A stretch of 23,098 nt of DNA. Source: Phycisphaerales bacterium UBA1910. Its GTDB lineage: Bacteria; Planctomycetota; Phycisphaerae; Phycisphaerales; UBA1924. The stretch spans positions 71,355 to 94,452 of the forward strand of contig DDGE01000022.1 in assembly GCA_002337545.1 (NCBI GenBank), given 5' to 3'. Positions 17,021 through 23,026 of this stretch are shown piece by piece. The notes under the pieces were generated by a model. That model did no database searches. It saw only the letters and a list, made by a program, of their open reading frames with translations, and was not told where the DNA came from. Position 1 is the first letter of the stretch, and the number at the start of each line of letters is the position of its first letter. The translations under genes and the position numbers were made by a program.

Positions 17021-17736
17021 GATCCTTCAACAGCTGTCTTCACCTCTTCTCCCCCCGTTCCGCCGGGGGCGGATCTTCGACTCACGGGGGAGGAGAAGTG
17101 GGTGACTGGTAGATTGGACGGCACCACTGCGCCGCGTTGCGGCGAGTGGTGGCACCCTGTTGAGGGAAATGGTTGGTTGGGAGGAGGGCCCACTTTCTCG
17201 TTCCGCCGGGGGCGGATCTTCGACTCGCGGGGGAGGAGAGGTGGGTCTGCTTTGGAGTAATCGGCGTCTTTGCTGGTGGTGTGGGGGCGGCGGGTGGCTT
17301 TGCGGGCGGTTTCGAGGTATCTGGCTTTGATGGCGGCGCGTTTGGGGTCTCGGGAGGCGGCGGCCTGGTCCATGTCGGTGGCGGCGAGGTAGGCGTCGTT
17401 GGCGATGGCCCGCTGGAGGGCGAGGTCCTGGAGGTGGGTGTGGTCGTTGATGAGGTCCTGGCGTTGGTGGGCGATGCGTTTGATGGCGGCCGCGGCTTGG
17501 TGGTAAGCGGTGGAGTCCATGATGGCGGCGAGCTGGTCGAGGGTGATGTTGTGGATCTCGCAGATCTGCATGGGTGTGGTGTTGGGGTCGAGGAGGTCGT
17601 GGAGCAGGTGCGGTGTGAGGGCGTGGTCGCTGGGCGTCGGGGGCTGGGGGGAAGAGGGGAACGGCGCGGGCGCGACGCGGGCGTGATCGGTTGGTATGTG
17701 GTTGGTTGCGTGTTCTTCGATGGTGAGCATGCGCAT
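16771..17736 (-). CDS. HTH-like hypothetical protein, C-terminus run through repeats
   Basis: The frame is open for 321 residues, but only about residues 1-164 look like a real protein. A Pro-rich N-terminus (to ~40) is followed by a helical region at ~46-75 (LLDPNTTPMQICEIHNITLD...) resembling a helix-turn-helix of the kind found in small-terminase-like or other DNA-binding proteins, then a long Ala/Gln/Arg-rich helix with AARYLETARKATRR-type basic character. From about residue 165 the frame passes through the two REP-like repeats and finally antisense through the last 250 bp of gltX, so the natural stop seems lost or displaced. I chose the ATG at 17736, with AAAGGG about 8-10 nt upstream; TATATA at 17785-17790 could be its -10 box. 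The function is unknown; a DNA-binding role is inferred. Confidence 0.5.
   Translation of the reverse strand: MRMLTIEEHATNHIPTDHARVAPAPFPSSPQPPTPSDHALTPHLLHDLLDPNTTPMQICEIHNITLDQLAAIMDSTAYHQAAAAIKRIAHQRQDLINDHTHLQDLALQRAIANDAYLAATDMDQAAASRDPKRAAIKARYLETARKATRRPHTTSKDADYSKADPPLLPRESKIRPRRNEKVGPPPNQPFPSTGCHHSPQRGAVVPSNLPVTHFSSPVSRRSAPGGTGGEEVKTAVEGSHCFAASVCSASATHRSIRAPTASLPMIASVCPNGGDTGPPVTATRIGWATLPMPTSCCSQKSLTPCSITSGVNDSMESRNTR
17046..17098. repeat. REP-like dispersed repeat, copy 1 (full hairpin)
   Basis: The core CGTTCCGCCGGGGGCGGATC recurs at 17196-17240 and 21663-21706. This copy is an imperfect palindrome: the arm CTTCTCCCCCCGT pairs with ACGGGGGAGGAGAAG, and an inner CCGCC-GGG-GGCGG hairpin sits inside the left half. 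It lies 25 bp behind gltX and may also act in transcript termination or 3'-end stabilisation. Confidence 0.75.
17121..17153. repeat. Strong hairpin between repeat copies 1 and 2
   Basis: GCACCACT-GC-GCCGC-GTT-GCGGC-G-AGTGGTGGC folds into a long stem with a 3-nt loop and small internal mismatches. Together with copies 1 and 2 it forms a ~195-bp composite, BIME-like repeat region. Confidence 0.6.
17196..17240. repeat. REP-like dispersed repeat, copy 2 (left arm shortened)
   Basis: This copy has the core of copy 1 in the same orientation (CGTTCCGCCGGGGGCGGATC, then TTCGACTCGCGGGGGAGGAG). The left palindrome arm is cut to TTCTC. It lies within the reading frame of the minus-strand HTH-like gene and changes its 3' end. 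Confidence 0.7.
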
Positions 17737-17784
17737 GGGTTGGCCCTTTCGCTGTGTTGAGGTGCCGCGGAGTTGCGTGCCTCT

Positions 17785-17790
17785 ATATAC
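17785..17790 (-). promoter_or_regulatory. Candidate -10 box of the HTH-like gene
   Basis: TATATA lies about 50 bp upstream of the ATG at 17736. The expected -35 position falls on the TGTGCGCACA palindrome at 17809-17818, which fits regulation by a protein binding that palindrome. Confidence 0.35.
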
Positions 17791-17802
17791 ACAGGGCCGC
17801 GC

Positions 17803-17818
17803 CCGTTTTGTGCGCACA
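17803..17818. promoter_or_regulatory. Operator-like direct repeat with palindrome TGTGCGCACA, copy 1
   Basis: CCGTTTTGTGCGCACA occurs here and again at 17917-17932, 114 bp apart. Its last ten bases are a perfect palindrome. The position upstream of the HTH-like gene suggests a protein-binding site, possibly for autoregulation. Confidence 0.45.
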
Positions 17819-17916
17819 GAACCGGTCCGTAAGCGGGTGCTTGCTTTGGCGTAAGGTGTTGTGGAGCAGGGGGTAGAAAAAATTGTCAATAATCTGGGCG
17901 TGCGCGCGCTCGGCGA

Positions 17917-17932
17917 CCGTTTTGTGCGCACA
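17917..17932. promoter_or_regulatory. Operator-like direct repeat with palindrome TGTGCGCACA, copy 2
   Basis: This is an exact 16-base repeat of the site at 17803-17818 in the same orientation. Two spaced copies are compatible with DNA looping or cooperative binding; this is inference. Confidence 0.45.
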
Positions 17933-17953
17933 TTTCGGGTGATGCGCGGGGGT

Positions 17954-18020
17954 GAACGCGAAGATCGCGAAGGGCTCGAAGAGGGGACTGAACGCAGAGG
18001 ACGCGAAGATCACGCAGAGG
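17954..18020. repeat. Purine-rich degenerate short repeats
   Basis: The stretch is built from variations of ACGCGAAGATC-x-CGAAG and ACGCAGAGG. Similar GCAGAGG-type repeats are scattered in many GC-rich genomes. No gene is visible here. Confidence 0.45.
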
Positions 18021-18059
18021 CCGCATAGGGGAGGGGATGGGGGATACGCGATGAGCTAG

Positions 18060-18184
18060 GTGCCCTCCTTCGATCCGGAGGACGAAGGAGGAGGTGGTGC
18101 ATGTGGTTGGGTGTTCAGGGATTGCTTTGGAATGAGACCGTTTGCACTCCGGCCTCCTTCGCTCTTCGAGTCGAAGGAGGGCAC
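18060..18184. repeat. 125-bp inverted-repeat element (two REP-like hairpins facing each other)
   Basis: The outer ends are perfect 14-bp inverted repeats: GTGCCCTCCTTCGA at 18060-18073 and TCGAAGGAGGGCAC at 18171-18184. Each end also forms its own hairpin (CCTCCTTCG with CGAAGGAGG). The two halves are thus diverged inverted copies of one unit, separated by about 60 bp. This is the layout of a BIME or a small MITE-like element. It lies immediately upstream of the SIR2-HerA promoter. No target-site duplication is obvious. Confidence 0.7.
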
Positions 18185-18230
18185 AGAAGATGGAGGAGGA
18201 GGGCACCCGGCGAGATTCTGGGAAATGGAG

Positions 18231-18236
18231 TATAAT
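18231..18236 (+). promoter_or_regulatory. Consensus -10 box of the SIR2-HerA module
   Basis: TATAAT stands in an AT-rich patch 45 bp before the SIR2 ATG. The -35 region 17 bp upstream is poor, so full activity may need an activator or an alternative spacing. This is the most consensus-like -10 hexamer noticed in the window. Confidence 0.55.
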
Positions 18237-18280
18237 AACACTTACCTGATCCCTGATGACATAGCACACAGATACAGCAA

Positions 18281-19456
18281 ATGAACAAAGACAAACTGCA
18301 ACAAGCTATTATCCAGAATATCTTTGAGCGACCCGGACGCCTTTCGTTTTTATTTGGCTCCGGCTGCAGCGTTTGCGCGGGCTACCCGATGATGCCCGCA
18401 CTCACCAAGAGCGTTGTCGAGAGACTGAACGACGAGGAGCGTGAAATGATCCTGCGGATCCGTGAAATGCAGGGCGGGAGTCGCAATGATCTCATGACGC
18501 CTACGAAACTTCACATTGAATCACACCTGAGTGAGCTGGTAGACATCGCTTCAATCCTTCAACGCCGAAACACACTGGAATCACACAATCCATACCTTTT
18601 AAATGGCATTGGCAAAGCAGAGCCTATCAGCATATCTCACGACGCTGCAACACAACTCATCAACAATATAAAATCTCTTATTTGTGAAGAACTAGACAAG
18701 AAACCAACCACACTCAAACACCACACCAATTTCGTTCGGAGCGTTCATCAAGCCATTCGTGACGGAAAACATGAAGGCCGAGGACCAATTGACTATTACT
18801 CACTGAACTACGACCCACTACTTGAACACGCGTTAGCTCTTTGCTCAATTTCTTACTGCGATGGAATGATGGGCGGAAGAACTGGACACTGGGCACCAGA
18901 AACGCTAGAGGATGGCCATCGGATATCTCCGCAAGCTCGACTATTCAAACTACACGGATCGATTGACTGGAAGAACAATAAGGACACCCGCTTGCCACTC
19001 CGACTTTCGGACAAATTCACCTCTGAAGAGTGTGGCATCAGCCTGACAGAAGAAGTCCTCATCCACCCTGCCTCTACCAAATACAAAGAGACTCAAGACG
19101 ACCCATTTGCCTACATGTTCAAGAGATTCAGGGAAAACCTAAGCCGCCGTGGACCCCATACAGTATACATTATGGGCTACAGCTTTGGGGATGAACACGT
19201 GAACCGCATTCTCAGCGACGCTATTACATACTCCAACTCATCCGATCTCTTTTTCATCATCTTTTCAGGCGATGACGCACTACCCGCCCCACTTCTAGCT
19301 TGGAGCCAAAGCCCGCATATACAGCAGCGAGTATTGATAATTAATAAATCACAAGTTTATTCTAAAGACGAAGAAATCAATTGCCCATACGACAACACGC
19401 TCTACAAATTTGAAGAGATCAGCGAGTTGCTGTTTTCAGGAGCACTCACGACATGA
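18281..19456 (+). CDS. SIR2-domain NAD-hydrolase-like effector of a SIR2-HerA defence module
   Basis: The protein has 391 residues. The SIR2 Rossmann core is clear: GSGCSVCAGYP at residues 26-36 (GAGxSxxxGxP motif for NAD binding), SLNYD at 174-178 with the conserved Asn 176, and LHGSIDW at 224-230 with the probable catalytic His 225. A late GYSFGDEHVNRIL segment (299-311) matches bacterial SIR2-like (SIR2_2-type) defence proteins. In known SIR2-HerA systems this subunit assembles with a HerA hexamer and depletes NAD+ on phage infection, stopping phage growth. That role here is inferred from domains and gene order. Its stop codon overlaps the start of the HerA gene (ATGA), implying coupled translation. 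Codon use is visibly AT-richer than in the flanking genes, which suggests horizontal transfer. Confidence 0.92.
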   Translation: MNKDKLQQAIIQNIFERPGRLSFLFGSGCSVCAGYPMMPALTKSVVERLNDEEREMILRIREMQGGSRNDLMTPTKLHIESHLSELVDIASILQRRNTLESHNPYLLNGIGKAEPISISHDAATQLINNIKSLICEELDKKPTTLKHHTNFVRSVHQAIRDGKHEGRGPIDYYSLNYDPLLEHALALCSISYCDGMMGGRTGHWAPETLEDGHRISPQARLFKLHGSIDWKNNKDTRLPLRLSDKFTSEECGISLTEEVLIHPASTKYKETQDDPFAYMFKRFRENLSRRGPHTVYIMGYSFGDEHVNRILSDAITYSNSSDLFFIIFSGDDALPAPLLAWSQSPHIQQRVLIINKSQVYSKDEEINCPYDNTLYKFEEISELLFSGALTT

Positions 19457-19950
19457 GTTCCATTATTCACATATCGCCGCAACTCAGGATTGGCACCGTC
19501 ATCGAAGTGTCCGGCTCACAACTTGTCGTGGAGCTAGATCGTTCGATTCAAGATTTGACCATCCAGTACGAAGGAACCAAGTATCCTATCGGGCAGTTCG
19601 GATCGATAATCAAGATTCAGTATGGCAGCAGAGTAATTTTTGGATTTGTGTCTCGAATCCAGATGAAGAGCGACTACCTGAGAGAGCTTGGATCCGATGC
19701 AGAGCAATTAGCTTCTGACGCACGGGTTTTGCACACAGAACTTTTTGGAGAGGGCTACATTGCCCAGCAAGGCGACACCAAGCATCTCCAATACAACCGA
19801 GGCGTCATCAACTATCCATTGCCGATGCACAATCGGTCTACATCACCGTGGACACTGAGCAACAGGCAATCTTTGGAGGCAGCGACAAAGAGCAGTCCAT
19901 ACCTATTGGAACTCATGTTTCAGCCAAGATCCCCTGCCGAGTACCAATAG
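19453..19950 (+). CDS. herA: HerA-type ATPase, N-terminal HAS-barrel piece (frameshifted)
   Basis: The first ~124 codons encode the N-terminal barrel of a HerA-type ATPase: an IGTVIEVSGSQLVVEL strand pair, KYPIGQFGSIIKIQYG, and GVINYPLP at the end. HerA proteins normally continue from here into a V-x-L-V-x-x-E-x-x-x-IFG segment and the ATPase domain. Here the matching continuation (DAQSVYITVDTEQQAIFGG) lies in another frame, beginning at 19824. The residues after about 124 in this frame (up to the TAG at 19948) are therefore out-of-frame. Adding one base near 19822-19824 would join the two pieces into one protein of about 548 residues, normal for the family. The start overlaps the SIR2 stop by ATGA. 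Confidence 0.8.
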   Translation: MSSIIHISPQLRIGTVIEVSGSQLVVELDRSIQDLTIQYEGTKYPIGQFGSIIKIQYGSRVIFGFVSRIQMKSDYLRELGSDAEQLASDARVLHTELFGEGYIAQQGDTKHLQYNRGVINYPLPMHNRSTSPWTLSNRQSLEAATKSSPYLLELMFQPRSPAEYQ

Positions 19951-21098
19951 ACAAAATTCTTGGCAGACATACTGCAATCCTTGGCTCAACCGGAAGTGGC
20001 AAATCCGGCACAGTTGCCACACTAGTGAATAAGTTAATTGAGCACAAAGCCGCTGACTGGAATCCTCATATTGTCATTCTCGATCCTCATGGCGAGTATG
20101 CAAATGCCATACCTAGAGCAAAACTACTTGACCCCACCACTCCTGGAGCACTAAGGCTACCAGCGTGGTTATGCGAAGCCGGAAAACTATTCGAGTTTAT
20201 ACATCCAAAATCTACTTCGCAAGCCACGAAGCAGTGGACAGCCTTCAAAGAGAACTTGCTATCTTTGAAGCAGGATTGGGCTGAGGCGCATGAGCGTGAT
20301 AAAGAAGAAGTAAGTATTGACAGCCCCATTCCGTTTTCGCTACAGGATCTTTCGGACAAGATCACTCACAAAGATTTTAATGATGTGAAAGATAGCATAG
20401 ATCGGTGCCTGAGAGACCGAAGAATGCATTTTATGACTAGGCCAGAACAGGACAATCCAGATGAATCTGTAGATATAATTCGTCAATTTGTTTCTAAAGA
20501 CCACTCAGCCTCAATTATCAATCTATCGTCCGTACCTTCAGAAGCCGAAGGGGTTACTGTATGGATGCTCCTCTCATTATTGTTTGAATACAAAGTTCGA
20601 CAATCAATAGAGAATCGACACAAGGACCCTATTCTTGTCATTTGTGAAGAGGCTCACAGATATGTACCCAAATTCGGAAACACATTAAGCGAGAGTGCTA
20701 GATCTAGTGTTGCTCGGATCGCTAAAGAAGGCCGAAAATACGGCATTGGCATGGTTGTGGTTAGCCAAAGACCATCAGAAATAGAATCGACTGTTCTTTC
20801 ACAGTGCTCAACTTGGGTAGTGATGAGGCTTACAAATCCAGATGACCAGTCAACAGTCAAATCATTCATGCCTGACGGCGTCAAAGGTTTAGTAGACGCG
20901 CTACCTGGACTGGGGCCACAAGAAGCAATTCTAGCCGGATACGCCACAAACATTCCTAGCCGCATTAGAATTAACGACCTCCCAGAAGAACAGCGACCCG
21001 CATCTAATGATCCTCCATTTACGGAAGGATGGTCTAGCGAGCCGCCGAGCGATGAACAAATTGTGGAAGTTTTTAACAAATGGCGTTACAACAGCTAG
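19848..21098 (+). CDS. herA: HerA-type ATPase, FtsK/HerA P-loop domain (frameshifted partner)
   Basis: This piece begins here only formally, at a GTG with no ribosome binding site; the natural frame joins the upstream piece near 19824. It gives 416 residues: Walker A GSTGSGKS at 46-53, a DPHGEY segment at 79-84 typical of HerA/DUF87 ATPases, Walker B ILVICEEAH at 262-270 with the catalytic Glu pair, and a SQRPSEIE arginine-finger/sensor segment at 306-313. HerA ATPases form hexamers that pump or translocate along DNA. In SIR2-HerA defence the hexamer scaffolds the SIR2 effector. If the frameshift is real, the ATPase lacks its barrel, which is used for oligomerisation and effector contacts, and the system is probably inactive. 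The gene ends 4 bp from the convergent icd remnant. Confidence 0.88.
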   Translation: MDTEQQAIFGGSDKEQSIPIGTHVSAKIPCRVPIDKILGRHTAILGSTGSGKSGTVATLVNKLIEHKAADWNPHIVILDPHGEYANAIPRAKLLDPTTPGALRLPAWLCEAGKLFEFIHPKSTSQATKQWTAFKENLLSLKQDWAEAHERDKEEVSIDSPIPFSLQDLSDKITHKDFNDVKDSIDRCLRDRRMHFMTRPEQDNPDESVDIIRQFVSKDHSASIINLSSVPSEAEGVTVWMLLSLLFEYKVRQSIENRHKDPILVICEEAHRYVPKFGNTLSESARSSVARIAKEGRKYGIGMVVVSQRPSEIESTVLSQCSTWVVMRLTNPDDQSTVKSFMPDGVKGLVDALPGLGPQEAILAGYATNIPSRIRINDLPEEQRPASNDPPFTEGWSSEPPSDEQIVEVFNKWRYNS

Positions 21099-21102
21099 TT
21101 TG

Positions 21103-21381
21103 TTACCCCATGTGGCTCACCACATCATCCATAAACACCGAGCACTTCCGAATGGTTGCTCCCTCCATCTGTCGCTCGAAGTCGTAAGTCACTTTCTTGG
21201 CAGAGATTGCACCGATCATGCCTTTGATGATGAGGTCGGCGGCTTCGGTCCAGCCCATGAAGCGGAGCATCAGATCGCCTGAGAGGATGACTGAGCCGGG
21301 GTTGACCTTGTCCTGGTCGGCGTATTTGGGGGCTGTGCTGATGCCGCCGACGCAGGCTCTTAATTCGGTGATTAGTCGTCG
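21103..21381 (-). pseudogene. icd: 3' remnant of an isocitrate dehydrogenase gene
   Basis: Read on the minus strand, about 77 codons match the C-terminus of NADP-type isocitrate dehydrogenase: [49 protein letters not shown] and [10 protein letters not shown], ending with SHMG and TAA. Just before TAPKYA stands VGGIS, which resembles an earlier segment of the enzyme (VGGIGIAPGAN), as if the stretch between two TAP-like motifs had been deleted. Upstream of that the frame soon meets a TGA. There is no start codon of a plausible gene and no N-terminal domain, so this cannot make a functional enzyme. It lies back to back with herA and may mark an old integration or deletion boundary. Confidence 0.8.
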
Positions 21382-21611
21382 TCATCGTCGTCGTGGGTCT
21401 CGTTGTTTGCGCCATCGATTACGGTGCCCATTGATGTCGGCGCGGTGATCGGCGCTTGGACTCCATGCCCGTGGACGAGCACGCCGCCGAGGTGGCCTGC
21501 GTTTGCGAGGGTGAGGCGATTTCGGCAGTTGTTTCGGCGGAGCGATCGGGCATTTGATCGTCCAGCGGGGTTCGCGACCTTTGCGTTGCGATCAGATTTA
21601 TCATCTCCCAT
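21372..21611 (-). CDS. Short hypothetical ORF with poly-Asp end (doubtful)
   Basis: The ORF has 79 codons from an ATG at 21611. It ends in THDDDDDD, encoded by GAC/GAT repeats. The middle is Gly/Ala/His-rich (a [12 protein letters not shown] segment). No ribosome binding site and no known domain are visible, and a competing 66-codon ORF in another frame (21419-21619) is about equally good. It may be degenerate sequence around the icd remnant. Confidence 0.2.
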   Translation of the reverse strand: MGDDKSDRNAKVANPAGRSNARSLRRNNCRNRLTLANAGHLGGVLVHGHGVQAPITAPTSMGTVIDGANNETHDDDDDD

Positions 21612-21662
21612 ATCTGCATCGTACCTGAAGACCCCCTCCGCCTCGCTCTGCTCGGCACCTCG

Positions 21663-21706
21663 CCCGTTCCGCCGGGGGCGGATCTGGGACTCTTGGGGGA
21701 GGAGAA
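21663..21706. repeat. REP-like dispersed repeat, copy 3
   Basis: The core CCGTTCCGCCGGGGGCGGATC recurs in the same orientation as copies 1 and 2 near 17046-17240, followed by a diverged GGGACTCTTGGGGGAGGAGAA. The three copies bracket the HTH-like gene, the SIR2-HerA module and the icd remnant. Confidence 0.7.
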
Positions 21707-21729
21707 CTTTTTTGGGGTTGTGAGAATAT

Positions 21730-21747
21730 ACCAACCGATCGGTTGGT
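21730..21747. promoter_or_regulatory. 18-bp perfect palindrome, TetR-type operator candidate
   Basis: ACCAACCGATCGGTTGGT is its own reverse complement. It lies 61 bp before the start codon of the ene-reductase gene. TetR-family repressors commonly bind ACC-N-GGT palindromes of this size, and NemR-like TetR proteins control related ene-reductase genes. No tetR gene is in the window. Confidence 0.6.
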
Positions 21748-21807
21748 TATGCGTCTGCACCTTCGGTACCATCGAACGGATGTGTACCCCTATTGACGGA
21801 GACCCCC

Positions 21808-22932
21808 ATGCACGACGCACTCTTTCAGCCGTTGACTGTTGGCTCGATTCAGGTTCCCAATCGCATCTTTATGGCGCCGCTCACGCGGGCGCGCTCGACG
21901 ATGCCCGGCAGCGTTCCCAATGACATGATGGCGGAGTATTACCGTCAGCGGGCGGGGGCTGGGTTGATCATCGCCGAGGCGACTCCTGTTTCGTTGCGTG
22001 GGCACGGCTACTACGGTGCACCGGGGGTGCACAGCGACGAGCAGGAGGCCGGGTGGAAGCGCGTCACCGACGCGGTCCATGAGGGCGGCGGGCGGATCGT
22101 GCTGCAGTTGTGGCATGTTGGGCGCGTTTCGCACTACAAGATGCAGCCGGGCAATCAGCCGCCGGTGAGCAGCACCGATGTGCCTTCGGGATCCCAGACT
22201 TATATCGACGGCAGCTTTGAGCGGGTGGACAACTCGACGCCGCGGATGCTTGAGGAGCATGAGATTCCTGAGATCGTGAGTGAGTTTGCTGATGCGGCCG
22301 CGCGTGCCAAGCGGGCTGGGTTTGATGGTGTTGAGATCCATGGGGCCAACACCTACCTGCTTGATCAGTTCACCCGCGACGGAGTGAACAAGCTCACGAA
22401 CAGCTATGGCGGGTCGCTTGAGAACCGGCTCCGATTGCCGCTGGAGGTCACACGCGCTGTGGTGGACGCGTGGGGCGATGCGGGCGGGGTTGGTTATCGC
22501 ATCTCGCCGCTGAGTGAGCACCGCGATGTGGTGGACAGCGATCCGAAGGCGACCTTCTCTGCGTTGGCCAGGGGCCTGGGCGAGCTGGGTCTGGCGTTTC
22601 TGCATGCCGTGGAAACCTGGGACCGCACGCAGCTTGATCCGCGGACGGCGGAGGTGATCCCGGCGATCGTTGAATCGTTTAAGAACGCCGGCGGCGGGGT
22701 GTATGTTGGCAACGGCGACTACTCGCCCGAGCAGGCGGAGGAGGCGATCGAAACTGGCTGGGCCGATGCGATCGCGTTTGGTCGCCCGTGGATCCCGAAC
22801 CCGGACTTTGCCGAGCGTGTTCGGCGGGGCGGGCCGTATCGGGAGCCGGACCAGTCTACTTTCTATGGCGGTGGCGCGGAGGGGTATAGCGACTATGAGC
22901 CGCTCAACGCGACCGAACAAGCGAACGCATAG
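21808..22932 (+). CDS. Old Yellow Enzyme-family NAD(P)H:flavin ene-reductase (NemA-like)
   Basis: The protein has 374 residues and is a full-length FMN-dependent TIM-barrel enzyme that reduces activated C=C bonds (for example N-ethylmaleimide or enones) with NAD(P)H. The family pattern is complete: LFQPLTVGSIQVPNRI and MAPLTRARS at the N-terminus, YYRQRAGAGLIIAEAT, LQLWHVGRVSH near 99-109, the substrate-binding pair His 178/Asn 181 in GVEIHGANTYLLDQF, NSYGGSLENR (199-207), VYVGNGDY and the FMN-phosphate segment AFGRPWIPNP (323-332), ending YGGGAEGYSDY. I chose the ATG at 21808, with GGAG 6 nt upstream; the frame extends a few codons further up. The palindrome at 21730-21747 probably controls it. 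It is likely a cytoplasmic detoxification enzyme for electrophiles. Confidence 0.95.
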   Translation: MHDALFQPLTVGSIQVPNRIFMAPLTRARSTMPGSVPNDMMAEYYRQRAGAGLIIAEATPVSLRGHGYYGAPGVHSDEQEAGWKRVTDAVHEGGGRIVLQLWHVGRVSHYKMQPGNQPPVSSTDVPSGSQTYIDGSFERVDNSTPRMLEEHEIPEIVSEFADAAARAKRAGFDGVEIHGANTYLLDQFTRDGVNKLTNSYGGSLENRLRLPLEVTRAVVDAWGDAGGVGYRISPLSEHRDVVDSDPKATFSALARGLGELGLAFLHAVETWDRTQLDPRTAEVIPAIVESFKNAGGGVYVGNGDYSPEQAEEAIETGWADAIAFGRPWIPNPDFAERVRRGGPYREPDQSTFYGGGAEGYSDYEPLNATEQANA

Positions 22933-23023
22933 GGTGGCCCGATGGAGACGAAGTCTCCTTCGGGATCAAAGCCCGTCGCTGTCTGTTCCCGAAGGAACCG
23001 AAGACGGCTCCATCGGGCCACCC
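22932..23023. terminator. Large hairpin between convergent genes
   Basis: GGGTGGCCCGATGGAG pairs perfectly with CTCCATCGGGCCACCC (16 bp). Inside, TCCTTCGGGA pairs with TCCCGAAGGA. There is no U-tract, but the position between the ene-reductase gene and a convergent gene fits a bidirectional terminator or another REP-like element. The inner CTCCTTCG arm recalls the element at 18060-18184. Confidence 0.6.
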
Positions 23024-23026
23024 GGC

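Noticed and set aside
17173..17760. Gly/Val-rich plus-strand ORF
   Set aside because: It is a low-complexity shadow of the Pro/Ala-rich minus-strand HTH-like gene and crosses repeats.
17082..17792. Pro/Ser/Thr-rich minus-strand ORF of 236 codons
   Set aside because: It is an alternative frame of the HTH-like gene with extreme composition. The other frame gives a sensible helical protein.
17040..18280. CRISPR array suggested by several repeats
   Set aside because: The repeats are irregularly spaced, differ from each other and form hairpin units. There are no uniform spacers and no cas genes.
19801..19860. Programmed ribosomal frameshift in herA
   Set aside because: No slippery heptamer or downstream pseudoknot is evident. 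A mutation or a sequencing error is simpler, though not proven.
21372..21400. GAC/GAT repeats as a functional microsatellite
   Set aside because: The run is only six to seven triplets long and can be explained as a poly-Asp codon run or decaying sequence.
17040..21800. Prophage or transposon carrying the defence genes
   Set aside because: No integrase, transposase or phage structural gene is visible. Only the repeats and the icd remnant hint at mobility.
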